Source of the DNA: Gemmataceae bacterium
Lineage (GTDB): Bacteria > Planctomycetota > Planctomycetia > Gemmatales > Gemmataceae
Direction of reading: 5' to 3'
DNA length: 64,000 nucleotides
Assembly (NCBI GenBank): GCA_022842245.1
Contig: JALHPZ010000029.1
Location: forward strand, 27,597 to 91,596
A program made the translations under genes and the position numbers. The notes below the pieces were generated by a model that saw nothing but the letters and a program-made list of their open reading frames with translations, was not told the DNA's origin and ran no database searches. Positions 1 through 8,772 of the stretch are shown one piece after another (position 1 is the stretch's first letter; each line of letters starts with the position of its first letter).

Positions 1-3000
1 CAGGTCGTTGAAGAAGTCGGCGCCGGTCTTGCCGTCGCGAACGGCGACGTCGGCGAACTCCTCGCCGAGCTTCGCGTACATGGCGACAGCGTCGTCCATC
101 ATGCCGCGGCGCGTCATCAGGCGAGCGAGGGCTTCAACGGCCTTCGCTGCCAGCGGCCGTTCCGGGGCGGTCGCCCAGACCTTCAGCAGCAGCGACTGCG
201 CTTCGCGGGCGTCCTCGTCGGCATTGGTCGCCAGCTTGGTCTCGGCGAGCACGAGCTGCGCCTCGCGGCCGACCGCGAAGTGGTCGCCGAATGAACGCAC
301 GAATTCGGCCAGCGCCTTCGGATCGTTCCCGGTGCGAACCTTGTTCCATTCCTGACCGACGCGGTCTTCGAGCGGCTTGCGGACGGCGGGGTCGGTCGCG
401 TTCTGGATCATCGCGGCGATCTTGCCGCGCGCCCAGACGTCCGGTCGGGTCTGACCGTAGGATTCCTCGTCGATCGTGACGAGCTGCTTGTTGTCGCCGA
501 GGTTGGCGAACTGCATGTAGAAGTCGAACGCCTGGTCGAGCCGACCCTGCTTCTCGCGGCCGTCGGCCATGAGGCGCAGGTAGACCTGCTTGCGGCGCAG
601 GCTTTCGTCCATCTGCTGCTGGCGGACCTTCGGGTCTTCGGCGTCGGCCTTCACGTCGCACAGGTCGCGGTATTCGTCGAGGAACGCTTCGCCGGACGGG
701 AAATCCTTGCGGAGCTGCTCGGTGTAGGCGAGGTAGAGCTTCTCGCGGAGGCGGCGGGTGGCGTCTTCGGGCGGGTTGTTCTTGGCGGCGGCCTTGAAAT
801 CGGCGATGGCGGCGGCAATCTCGCCGTTGTCCATGTGGATTTCGCCGCGCGCCACCAGTCCGATCGGGTCGTTCGGGTTTGCCTTCAGCAGCCGGTCCAT
901 TTCTTCCTTCTTGAGGCCGGTCTGCGGGAAGATCGAAATATCGAGCGCCGATTGCGAGACGAGCTGCCCTTCGTGGAACACGAGGTTGCCGAGCAGCACG
1001 GGCGGGGCGTCGGGTTCGGACTTCTTCCGGTAGGTCGCCTTCGCCGTCACCTTGCCGGTCTTCACGTCGAGCGACCAGATGGCCGGCTGCTTGCTGTCAG
1101 GGCTGTCCGAGAGCGGAAGGTAGTAGACGCCGCCCTTGCTGGCGACGCCGTGGCCCGCGGGGGTGCCGATGCGCAGGTCGCGCCACGCCACGATGGCGTC
1201 TTCCTTGCCCGTCGGGCCGGCCTTCTCGCGCGCCTTGCCCGTCAGGTTGATCGCCCGCACCGCCTCCTTGCCAACGACCAGAACCTTGTCCGAAACGACG
1301 CCGCCGACGTAAAGATCGCCGGCGCGGCGCGGCTCGCTCCAGAGCAGATCGCCGGTGCGCAGGTCGAGGCAGTCGACGCTTTCGGAATCGAAGGCGGAGA
1401 AGACGACGCGGCCGTTGGAGATGATCGGAGCCGAGGCGCGGTAGCGGTCCGGCGAAAGGGTCGCCATGCCGGACGCTGTCATCATGCCGTTGCCGCGGCG
1501 GATGATCCGTCCGCCGGCGTTCGGCTGGGGGTTTTCCACCTGCTTGATGCTGCGGTACGACCGCGCCCAGAGCAGGCTGCGGGACATGATGTCCACCGCC
1601 ACGACCGCGCCGGCGTTCGTCGGGCAGATCATCACGCCTTCGCTGTACGCGAGGTACGAGCATTGGAACCGCCGGATCGTGTCGGCGGGGAGCTTCGTGT
1701 TCGGTTCGCCGAGCCGCTGGCTCCAGACCAGTTCCGGCGCCTTGTCGCTCGGCTTGCCGTTCGGCAGCGGATAGTGCTTCACCTTGAGCGGGTCGAGGCA
1801 CGCGAGGCGGACGCGCCCGCCCTTCTCGAAGAGCACGTAGAGCTTCCCGTTGACCGGCAGGGGCGGGCCGAAGAAGAAGGCATTCGACATGAGCAGAAGC
1901 GGGTTGTCGGTCTTGTCCTCTTCTTCTTCCGTCATGGCCGGCACGGAGCGGCTGTTGCCGAGCTGCCAGGCGAGGTTGCCGGTGACCATGTTCAGGGCGA
2001 TCAGGCGGTTGCCTTCGGCAAAGTCCTTGTCGACGCCCATGGTCGTGACGGCGTTGCCGCCGCCGCCGGGCATGACGAAGCCGCCCATATTGGGGTCGTA
2101 GACCTGCGGCGGCGTGGGCAGGGCCATGTCGTCGACGGCGTAGAGGTTCTGGCCGTCGTGGGTCATGGAGCCGATGAGCGAGTTCTCGAAGAGGATCGTC
2201 TTGAGGCGGTGCTGGTCGCGGTATTGGGTGAATCGGGTCTTGGCGTCGGCGCTGTTGTCGGCGGACATGACCGACGCGAGGGAGCCTTTGGCGTCGGCAT
2301 ACCAGTAGAGGTCGCCGGCCTTGGCGGGCTTCCCGTGGTTCGAGAAGCCGTCCTTGGTGACGTAGGCGAAGATGCCGTCGTAGGTGCGAACGAAGAGCAG
2401 GTTCTGCGTGGAGACGGGGAAGAAGCCGGGGATGGCCAACTCCCCGTTGGCGGGCTTCAGGCCCTTGACGACGTCGGGGACGATCTGGTTGATCCAGGCG
2501 ATCCCTTCCTGATAGTCGTCGACGCGGGTCGCCATCGACTTGGAGTAGAGCGGATCGAGGAACGGCGCGCCGCCGTCGCCGATGGCGGTGTGCGAGGCGT
2601 TGCCGAGCCGCATCGTCACGTAGGCGTCGCCGACCTTGCCGAAGAGGGATTCGGGATTCTTGGCGAGTTCGTCCTTGAGGTCGTCGAAGGAGTAGGTGCG
2701 GTTGCCGATCTTGAGGCCGTTGCGGGGGTATTTCTTTTCGAGCTGGTCGAGGAGCGCCTTGGATTTCTCGGCCGACTGGCCGGCGCGTTGCAGCGCGACG
2801 ATTGCCTTGAAGGTGTTCAGGGGCGTGAAGAACTCTTCGGCGTCCTTGCGGCCGAGGAGTCGCTCGAAGGAGTAGGCCGACTCGACGTAGTTGCCGCGGT
2901 CGAGGTGCAGGCCGGCGAGAAGGAGCGCGGCCTGGGCACCGGCCTTGGTGTGGAAGTATCGCTGGGACACTTCCGCAAGGATGCCGCGGTCGTACCCGCG

Positions 3001-3468
3001 GTTGATGGCGTCGTTCAACAGGCTGTCGGCGGTGCCGCCGAACGTGAGCTGATAGAACTGCTTGCCTTCGGTGGGAAAGCGGCCGATGAGCCGGTTCGCT
3101 TCCGCCTTGGCGCTGATGCGCTGGACCTTGCCCTCTTCGGTCTTCGCTTCGTAGAAGGAATCGCTCTTGGCATCGAGCACCTGCTGGGCCGCGAAGCAGA
3201 TCTTGTCCCACGGGGCGGTGACGGCCTTACCCTTGAACTCCTCGAGATAGTCGTTGACGGCCTTGATCATGTTCTTCGCGTCCCGGTCGGACGGGAAGAT
3301 CATGACTTCGAGGGGCGCGGCCTTGTCCTTCTTCTCCGCGCCGGCGGGGGCATCCGCGGCCGGCAGCGGGACGGCCTGCTGGCCATGCACCGGGGCAAGG
3401 GCCGCCCAGGTGCCCAACGAAAGGACCGCGAACGATCCGGCGAGGCGGCGGAGAGTGGCGGTGCGCAT
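1..3468 (-). CDS. Exported PQQ-like beta-propeller protein with TPR regions (3' end outside window)
   Basis: Large secreted or periplasmic protein, cut by the window edge: 1156 codons are visible with no stop. It starts at an ATG at 3468 with a signal peptide (hydrophobic FAVLSLGTWAALA, likely cleaved before GQQ). Residues about 165-250 are TPR-like helices. About 440-800 show the Trp/Gly blade pattern of PQQ-like (BamB-type) propellers, for example MVTGNLAWQLG and DLRTGDLLWSE. About 855 onward returns to TPR-like helices. Such architectures act as interaction scaffolds; I see no quinoprotein catalytic residues, so enzyme activity is not claimed. It is divergent from the radical SAM gene across 221 bases in which I see no clear promoter. 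The exact role is unknown. Confidence 0.85.
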   Translation of the reverse strand, partial: MRTATLRRLAGSFAVLSLGTWAALAPVHGQQAVPLPAADAPAGAEKKDKAAPLEVMIFPSDRDAKNMIKAVNDYLEEFKGKAVTAPWDKICFAAQQVLDAKSDSFYEAKTEEGKVQRISAKAEANRLIGRFPTEGKQFYQLTFGGTADSLLNDAINRGYDRGILAEVSQRYFHTKAGAQAALLLAGLHLDRGNYVESAYSFERLLGRKDAEEFFTPLNTFKAIVALQRAGQSAEKSKALLDQLEKKYPRNGLKIGNRTYSFDDLKDELAKNPESLFGKVGDAYVTMRLGNASHTAIGDGGAPFLDPLYSKSMATRVDDYQEGIAWINQIVPDVVKGLKPANGELAIPGFFPVSTQNLLFVRTYDGIFAYVTKDGFSNHGKPAKAGDLYWYADAKGSLASVMSADNSADAKTRFTQYRDQHRLKTILFENSLIGSMTHDGQNLYAVDDMALPTPPQVYDPNMGGFVMPGGGGNAVTTMGVDKDFAEGNRLIALNMVTGNLAWQLGNSRSVPAMTEEEEDKTDNPLLLMSNAFFFGPPLPVNGKLYVLFEKGGRVRLACLDPLKVKHYPLPNGKPSDKAPELVWSQRLGEPNTKLPADTIRRFQCSYLAYSEGVMICPTNAGAVVAVDIMSRSLLWARSYRSIKQVENPQPNAGGRIIRRGNGMMTASGMATLSPDRYRASAPIISNGRVVFSAFDSESVDCLDLRTGDLLWSEPRRAGDLYVGGVVSDKVLVVGKEAVRAINLTGKAREKAGPTGKEDAIVAWRDLRIGTPAGHGVASKGGVYYLPLSDSPDSKQPAIWSLDVKTGKVTAKATYRKKSEPDAPPVLLGNLVFHEGQLVSQSALDISIFPQTGLKKEEMDRLLKANPNDPIGLVARGEIHMDNGEIAAAIADFKAAAKNNPPEDATRRLREKLYLAYTEQLRKDFPSGEAFLDEYRDLCDVKADAEDPKVRQQQMDESLRRKQVYLRLMADGREKQGRLDQAFDFYMQFANLGDNKQLVTIDEESYGQTRPDVWARGKIAAMIQNATDPAVRKPLEDRVGQEWNKVRTGNDPKALAEFVRSFGDHFAVGREAQLVLAETKLATNADEDAREAQSLLLKVWATAPERPLAAKAVEALARLMTRRGMMDDAVAMYAKLGEEFADVAVRDGKTGADFFNDL

Positions 3469-3689
3469 GGTGTCCTGCCCGCGGGGAAGGCTGTAAGGAT
3501 GATAAAGATTCTGTCCGTTCGCCAAACCGCCTACAAGGAGAATTCGTGCCGACGGATATTATCGGAGCCGTCACGTTCGGCAGAACCGTCCGCGCAGGTC
3601 GGAAGTGGGGAGAACCTTCCAACTCATTATGACGATTCGCCCACCGAAGTCTAACGCGGAGTCGGGAGAGGTCTTCCTATATTACCCAT

Positions 3690-4805
3690 GTGACAGAACC
3701 GTTACCAGTCCCCGATCCGTCCGGCCGCGCGGGCGCGCGCCCCGTCGCGCGGCGCACCCGCACCTTCCGGCCGAACTACCTCTCCTTCGCCGGCACCTAC
3801 CAGTGCAACCTCGCCTGCCCGCACTGCTGCGTGCCGATCGAGTGGACCGACCGACTGCCGATCCCGGTCGCGATCCGGTTCCTCGAGGAGGCGCACGCCG
3901 CCGGAATCGACATCCTCGGCTTCACCGGCGGCGAACCGTTCCTCTACCCCGAATTCGTCATCGCCGTCACCAAACGCGCCGCCCAACTCGGCTTCAAGTT
4001 CGACAAACTCATGTCCAACGGCGTCTGGCACCGCGACGCCCGACACCTGAAATCGGTATTCACCAAGCTCCGCGACGCCGGCTTCTCCGGCAAGCTCGGC
4101 CTCAGCGTCGACAAGTTCCACGGCATGGACATCGCCAAACTCGCCGAATACTGTCGCGTCGCCCGCACGGTCTTCGACCGCGACACGATCCTTTCCCTGA
4201 ACTACGCCAGCGCCGCGCCGGACCGCGGTCTCGAACCGATCCACCGGCTCGCCCGAGAACTCGACGCCGTCGTCGAATGGTCCGATCTGTTGAAGCACTA
4301 CCTGTTCGTCAGCGACGAGCTGACGATGACCTTGAACTGGAACCACCTCGCGACGGTCGAACGGGCCGAGGGGCTGGGGAACGCGAACCCGTGGGACGGC
4401 ACCTGGTTCCGCGAGGACTATTGCGAGGGGCCGGGGCAGGCGCTCATCGTGAATCCGAAGGGGGAAGTGAAGCCCTGTTGCGGGTTCGCCAGCGACCTCG
4501 ACCAGCTCACGATCGGCAACATTCACACGGACAGCGTCGAGGCGATCATCCGCGCCGCAAGGAAGCACCCGTACGTCGGCACGGTCTTCCGCAAGGGGCT
4601 GACGGCGATCCGGGACGAAATCCTCGCCCGCGACCCCGACGCCCTGCCGGGCGCGACGAGCAACCATTGCTACTTCTGCTGGTATGTCCTTACGCGTGGC
4701 CTCGCCGACGGCGTGAACGGCGGTGGTGGCAAGGTCGGCCAGTGGACCGGCGACCGACCGAATCATACCGGCGAACTGATTCAACTCGGCGTTCGCCGGA
4801 ATTGA
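3690..4805 (+). CDS. Radical SAM protein with C-terminal SPASM-like cysteines
   Basis: A 371-residue radical SAM enzyme. The 4Fe-4S/SAM motif is C39-NLA-C43-PH-C46, followed by the GFTGGEP motif near residue 90 that contacts SAM. The C-terminal third has further cysteines (CEGPG, KPCCGF, NHCYFCWY), the pattern of a SPASM-like auxiliary cluster, which points to peptide or protein modification; the substrate is not visible. The start is a GTG at 3690, because the ATG two bases upstream runs straight into TGA. The ribosome site is weak, with GGGAGAGG about 20 bases upstream. It converges on the FG-GAP gene with 12 bases between stops. No small precursor peptide gene was recognised next to it. 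Confidence 0.85.
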   Translation: MTEPLPVPDPSGRAGARPVARRTRTFRPNYLSFAGTYQCNLACPHCCVPIEWTDRLPIPVAIRFLEEAHAAGIDILGFTGGEPFLYPEFVIAVTKRAAQLGFKFDKLMSNGVWHRDARHLKSVFTKLRDAGFSGKLGLSVDKFHGMDIAKLAEYCRVARTVFDRDTILSLNYASAAPDRGLEPIHRLARELDAVVEWSDLLKHYLFVSDELTMTLNWNHLATVERAEGLGNANPWDGTWFREDYCEGPGQALIVNPKGEVKPCCGFASDLDQLTIGNIHTDSVEAIIRAARKHPYVGTVFRKGLTAIRDEILARDPDALPGATSNHCYFCWYVLTRGLADGVNGGGGKVGQWTGDRPNHTGELIQLGVRRN

Positions 4806-4817
4806 ATGGCCGGCGCG

Positions 4818-5819
4818 TCACTGCACGAAAGCGCGTTCGTCGAGATCGGGCACGACGCCGGGGGCCTTCGGGAAGTCCCGGCCGACGAAGCCGACGCCGC
4901 CGGCGATCGTCAATTTCCCTTCGATCAGTTTTGTCGAGTATGCGAACAGCGTGAACCCGCCGAACGGGTTCGAGTCGTACGGCGCTTCGTAGGAGACGAT
5001 GAGGCCGAGGCGGTTGCCGCCGTCGGTGCCGCCGAGGAAGAAGTCGGCGAGAGGCGCGGCGGTGGCGGCCTTGTTGGCGGCGATGTCGACGCCGGAGAGG
5101 ACGCGGGCGCGCTGGCCGCCGCCGAAGCCGGGGCCGACGATCAGGTCGGCGCGGCCGTCGCCGTCGACGTCGCCGGCGTCGATCGACACGCCGCCGCGGA
5201 ACGCGAGGTCGGGGATCGCGAAGAAGTCGTTGATGACGCGCGCCGGATTCGCTTGCGTGACCGATTTGCCTTCGTAGATGGCGACGCGCGGGCCGCCGCC
5301 GAAGCCGGCGCCGACGAGCAGGTCGGCGCGTCCGTCGCCGCTGATGTCCGCGATCGCGACGGAGCTGCCGCCGCGGAAGTTGTTGTCCTCGATGCCGTAG
5401 AAGCTGGCGACCGGGTTGTAGCCGAATGTCGGCGGCGGCGGCGGGAAGATCGCGATTGTCGGATTGAGCGAATAGGAGAGAACCACGACGCGGCCGCTGC
5501 CGCCGAGGTCGGCGGCGACGGCGATCTCGGCCTTGCCGTCGCCATCGAGGTCGCCGGCGGCGACGCGGGCGCCGCCGAGGTAGCTGCTCTCGAATACGTC
5601 CGTGACGGTGTCGGTCTTGTCGGGGATGCCGCCGTAGAAGATCGTCAGCTTGGTCGGTTCGCCCGCCTTGCTACTGGTGACGAAGTCCATGAAGCCGTCG
5701 CCGTTGAAGTCGCCGGAGGCGGAGCGGGACGGATCGAAGTCGAGCGCGACGAGCTGGGCGCTCGTCGGCGTGAGGCGGTCTTCGAGTTGCTGGAGCTTGA
5801 GCGATCGGGAATGGGCCAT
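4818..5819 (-). CDS. FG-GAP/VCBS-repeat surface protein with N-terminal LEDRLTP motif
   Basis: A 333-residue protein with four calcium-loop repeats of the FG-GAP/VCBS kind: GDFNGDGFMDF (residues 36-46), GDLDGDGKAEI (89-99), ADISGDGRADL (157-167) and GDVDGDGRADL (216-226). Such repeats form integrin-like propellers that bind calcium and usually lie outside the cell. There is no classical signal peptide; the N-terminus carries LQQLEDRLTPTS (residues 9-20), a motif typical of planctomycete surface proteins. The start at 5819 is chosen because GGAGG lies nine bases upstream. An in-frame extension to 5984 would translate a palindromic repeat and is rejected. The beta-helix protein at 57318 has a matching N-terminal motif. 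Confidence 0.85.
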   Translation of the reverse strand: MAHSRSLKLQQLEDRLTPTSAQLVALDFDPSRSASGDFNGDGFMDFVTSSKAGEPTKLTIFYGGIPDKTDTVTDVFESSYLGGARVAAGDLDGDGKAEIAVAADLGGSGRVVVLSYSLNPTIAIFPPPPPTFGYNPVASFYGIEDNNFRGGSSVAIADISGDGRADLLVGAGFGGGPRVAIYEGKSVTQANPARVINDFFAIPDLAFRGGVSIDAGDVDGDGRADLIVGPGFGGGQRARVLSGVDIAANKAATAAPLADFFLGGTDGGNRLGLIVSYEAPYDSNPFGGFTLFAYSTKLIEGKLTIAGGVGFVGRDFPKAPGVVPDLDERAFVQ

Positions 5820-5871
5820 GATTCGTTCCTCCGGTCCAGCCTGGGAAATCCGTGTGTTAGGGTGACTCATG

Positions 5872-6013
5872 TCCCCTCCCCCTCGAAGGGGGAGGGAGTT
5901 CAGTCCCCTCTCCCTTGAAGGGGGAGGGTTAGGGTGGGGGTGACGGCCCTCACCGCAAGCTTCATCGAATCCCCGACCCCCCACCCCGGCCCTCCCCCCT
6001 CAAGGGGGGAGGG
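5872..6013. repeat. Bipartite palindromic dispersed repeat, family A copy 1
   Basis: GC-rich element in the 408-base gap between the divergent FG-GAP and Gfo/Idh genes; nothing else was recognised in that gap. From left to right: an extra palindrome (5872-5897), a palindrome of type CCCTT-GAAGGGGGAGGG (5905-5928), the block TTAGGGTGGGGGTGACGG (5929-5946), 21 variable bases (5947-5967), the block AATCCCCGACCCCCCACCCC plus GG (5968-5989) and a closing palindrome (5990-6013). The same order occurs inverted at 45836-45943 with the same 21-base spacer length. Some frames stay open through it and give Pro/Arg-rich shadow peptides. Confidence 0.85.
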
Positions 6014-6227
6014 AGAAAATCATCGAAGGTCGCGAACCGACTTCGAATCCCCGTCTTCCGAAGGTGGAAGCTTTACCTGTGTGACGAGGCACGGTTTCGG
6101 CGCGATTCGGGCCGCGCAGGATATCGGAAGCTGAAACCCACGCAATCCCGAACGGGTCGGCGCTGGCGTCGGGCGGCGATTCGCGGTACACTTTCACCAG
6201 CCCTCCTTCCACCTCGGAACCCTCTCC

Positions 6228-7448
6228 ATGACTCCGCTCTCCCGCCGGACCTTCCTCGGCTCGTCCGCCGCGCTGCTCGCCAGCTCCTACGCCCGCGTGT
6301 ACGGCGCCAACGAACGCATCCAGATCGGCACCATCGGCGTCGGCGGACGCGGCACCAGCGTCACCCGCGAGGCGCTCAAGAACAACCACGATATCGTGGC
6401 CATGTGCGACGTCGCCGGCTTCCGCATGGACCGGTTCGCGAAGGTCATTACCGACGCCAAACAGGCGAAGCCGACGCCGTATTCGGATCACCGCAAACTG
6501 CTCGAGCACAAGAACCTCGACGCCGTCATCATCGCGACGCCGGACCACCACCACCGGGACGTGCTGATCGCGACGATGCAGGCGGGGAAGGACGCCTACA
6601 CCGAGAAGCCGCTCTCGAAGACCATCGAGGAAGGCAAGGAAATGGTCGCGGCCGTCCGCAAGACGAAGGCGATCGTGCAGGTCGGCAACCAGCGGCACAG
6701 CGGCCCGCACTGGATGAAGGCGCGCGAGATCGTGCAATCGAAGGATTTCGGCGACATCGTCTGGGTGAAGGTGTGGGACTGCCGGAACTGGGTGAAGGCC
6801 GATCCGTTCGCCCCGCCGAAGCATTTTGACGAAGCGGCCCGGAACAGCCTCGACTGGAACGCGTTCCTCGGCAAGGCGCCGAAGCGGGACTTCGACGCGA
6901 CGCGCTACTGGTCGTGGCGCTGGTACTGGGACTACGCCGGCGGCCTGATGACCGACATCGGCGCGCACCAGATCGATATCGTCCAGTGGCTCGGCGGCGT
7001 GGATGCGCCGAAGTCCGTGGTCGCCAACGGCGGCGTCTACCACTTCAAGCACTGGGAGACGCCGGACGTCGTCCACGGCGTGTGGGACTACGGCAAGTTC
7101 GTCGCCACCTTCGCCGTCGAGTTCGTCAACGGCGCCGACGGCGTCGGCTGCGCGTTCTACGGCACGAAGAAGACGCTCATCGCCGACGCCGACAAGGAGA
7201 TCCGCATCTACGACACGATCGACAAGATCACGCCCGAAACGAAGCCGATCGATTCGTGGGCGTCGCGCAACGAGACGGACTTCCACGTAAAGAACTGGCT
7301 GGACTGCGTGAAGAGCCGCAAGGAGCCGAACAGCCCCATCGAGCTGGGCCATCGGGTGATTACGGCGGCGCACCTGGCGAACATGTCGTACCGGCAAGGG
7401 AAGAAGATTTTCTGGAACGCGGAGACCGAGCGCGTGGTCGGCGGCTGA
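6228..7448 (+). CDS. Tat-exported Gfo/Idh/MocA family oxidoreductase
   Basis: A 406-residue NAD(P)-dependent oxidoreductase of the Gfo/Idh/MocA family, which acts on sugars or related polyols. A twin-arginine signal (SRRTFLGSSAALLASS, residues 5-20) sends the folded protein across the membrane. The dinucleotide motif GTIGVGGRGT is at 34-43 and the family EKP motif, with the catalytic Lys at 127, is in YTEKPLSK. The length fits the large planctomycete paralogue group of this family. It is followed by a strong terminator at 7485. The substrate cannot be read from the sequence. Confidence 0.92.
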   Translation: MTPLSRRTFLGSSAALLASSYARVYGANERIQIGTIGVGGRGTSVTREALKNNHDIVAMCDVAGFRMDRFAKVITDAKQAKPTPYSDHRKLLEHKNLDAVIIATPDHHHRDVLIATMQAGKDAYTEKPLSKTIEEGKEMVAAVRKTKAIVQVGNQRHSGPHWMKAREIVQSKDFGDIVWVKVWDCRNWVKADPFAPPKHFDEAARNSLDWNAFLGKAPKRDFDATRYWSWRWYWDYAGGLMTDIGAHQIDIVQWLGGVDAPKSVVANGGVYHFKHWETPDVVHGVWDYGKFVATFAVEFVNGADGVGCAFYGTKKTLIADADKEIRIYDTIDKITPETKPIDSWASRNETDFHVKNWLDCVKSRKEPNSPIELGHRVITAAHLANMSYRQGKKIFWNAETERVVGG

Positions 7449-7484
7449 GCCGAGGCGGCCACTCGAATGGGTTCATTTCATGGC

Positions 7485-7518
7485 AGACGGTCGTTCATGG
7501 AACGACCGTCTCGTTTTT
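7485..7518. terminator. Intrinsic terminator between convergent genes
   Basis: A perfect 12-base stem AGACGGTCGTTC / GAACGACCGTCT with a 3-base loop ATG, followed on the plus strand by CG and six T. It lies after the Gfo/Idh stop codon and overlaps the last codons of the convergent MFS gene. Confidence 0.85.
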
Positions 7519-8718
7519 TGGTCGGATCAGCAGCACCAGTACGATCGAGACGGCGGCGGCAGCGGCGAAGGTGCCGAAGATGGTGCCGAGCGGGACGTTC
7601 GCGTCGCGCAGGGCGCCGAATCCCCAGTCGGCGAGGCCGCCGCAACTGATGCTGACGAGGTTCATGATGCCGTAGCCGGTGGCGCGGAGGTCGGGGCGGA
7701 CGATCTGGCAGAGGATCGGCATGTTGTTGCCGTCGAAGAAGCCCCAGCCGACGCCGAAGAGGATGAGGAAGGCGACGGCGGCGCCGAGGGTTGGGGCGTT
7801 GCCGAGGCCGGCGATCGCGGGCACGAGGATGAGCATACCGAAGGCGCTGACGTAGATCCGGCCGCGGAGGGTGTGTTTCATCAGGCGGTCGGCAGCCCAG
7901 CCGCCGAGGATGGCGCTGACGATGGCGGCACATTGCCAGGTGAGTGTGGCGTAGCGGCCGGCTTTCCCCTGCGCGATGCCGAACTCGTCTTTCAGGATCG
8001 CCGGGCCCCAGTCGCGCACGACCCAGCCGGCGAGCGCGGGCAGCGTGAAGTAGAGCACGAGCAGAATGAAGAACGGATTGGCGAGCAATTCGGAAACGGC
8101 GCCGACCGGCGACGGCTTGGCCGCGACCGCGTCCGTTCGCGGCGCGTCCTTCAGGAGGAAGGCGAGCGGGATGGCGTAGAGCATGCCGGCGAGTCCGCAG
8201 ACGAGGAACGCGAAGCGCCAGCCGAGCGCGGGTTCGTCGGCCACGTCGCCGCCGAACCCGCCGGCGATGACGCCGCAATAGATCGCCATCTGGTGCAGCC
8301 CGACAGCGCGGGATCGCGTGGGGCCGACGTGGTAGTCGGCGATGAGGGCGAGGGCGGCCGGGATGTAGAACGCCTCGCTGATGCCCATGAGCGATCGCGC
8401 CCACAGGAGCTCTTCAAACGTCGTCACGCGGCCGGTCCAGACCGTGACGGCGGACCAGACGAACAGGCTGCCGCAGATGGTGAACCGCCGGCCGAAGCGG
8501 TCCGCGATGTAGCCGCCGAGCGGGCTGAGGAAGGCGTAGACCCACTTGAACTGGCCGAGCATGATCCCCCAGTTCTCGTTCGTGCCGATGCTGGGAATGT
8601 CGGCCATGACGGACGATCGCATGGTGGCGAGCATCTGTCGGTCGAGGTAGTTGAGCAGGGCGACCGGCATGAGAAGCCCGACGACGAGCCAGGCGTAGCG
8701 GGACAGGGAAACGGACAT
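7495..8718 (-). CDS. Major facilitator superfamily transporter
   Basis: A 407-residue polytopic membrane protein with about 12 hydrophobic segments. Near the N-terminus it has LNYLDRQ, typical of anion:cation symporter/hexuronate-type MFS carriers, and GGYIADRFGRR is the MFS motif A loop. It probably imports an organic anion or sugar acid; the substrate is not determined. I place the start at the ATG at 8718 (MSVSLSRYAW). An in-frame ATG at 8742 adds eight residues (MRAENPPS), and neither has a clear ribosome site. It is divergent from the methyltransferase gene with 54 bases between the starts, so regulation may be shared. Confidence 0.88.
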   Translation of the reverse strand: MSVSLSRYAWLVVGLLMPVALLNYLDRQMLATMRSSVMADIPSIGTNENWGIMLGQFKWVYAFLSPLGGYIADRFGRRFTICGSLFVWSAVTVWTGRVTTFEELLWARSLMGISEAFYIPAALALIADYHVGPTRSRAVGLHQMAIYCGVIAGGFGGDVADEPALGWRFAFLVCGLAGMLYAIPLAFLLKDAPRTDAVAAKPSPVGAVSELLANPFFILLVLYFTLPALAGWVVRDWGPAILKDEFGIAQGKAGRYATLTWQCAAIVSAILGGWAADRLMKHTLRGRIYVSAFGMLILVPAIAGLGNAPTLGAAVAFLILFGVGWGFFDGNNMPILCQIVRPDLRATGYGIMNLVSISCGGLADWGFGALRDANVPLGTIFGTFAAAAAVSIVLVLLIRPKNETVVP

Positions 8719-8772
8719 GGATGGGGGATTCTCCGCTCGCATTCGTCGGGGGCGGGTGTAGTTGTAGAAAGA

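Noticed and set aside
835..3654. Long open frame on the plus strand opposite the PQQ-propeller gene (939 codons)
   Set aside because: Highly Arg/Val/Asp-rich antisense shadow; the minus strand has a signal peptide, blades and TPR pattern.
7480..8772. Plus-strand frame running into the methyltransferase from far upstream
   Set aside because: It is antisense to the MFS gene and low in complexity; only the part from 8773 has methyltransferase motifs.
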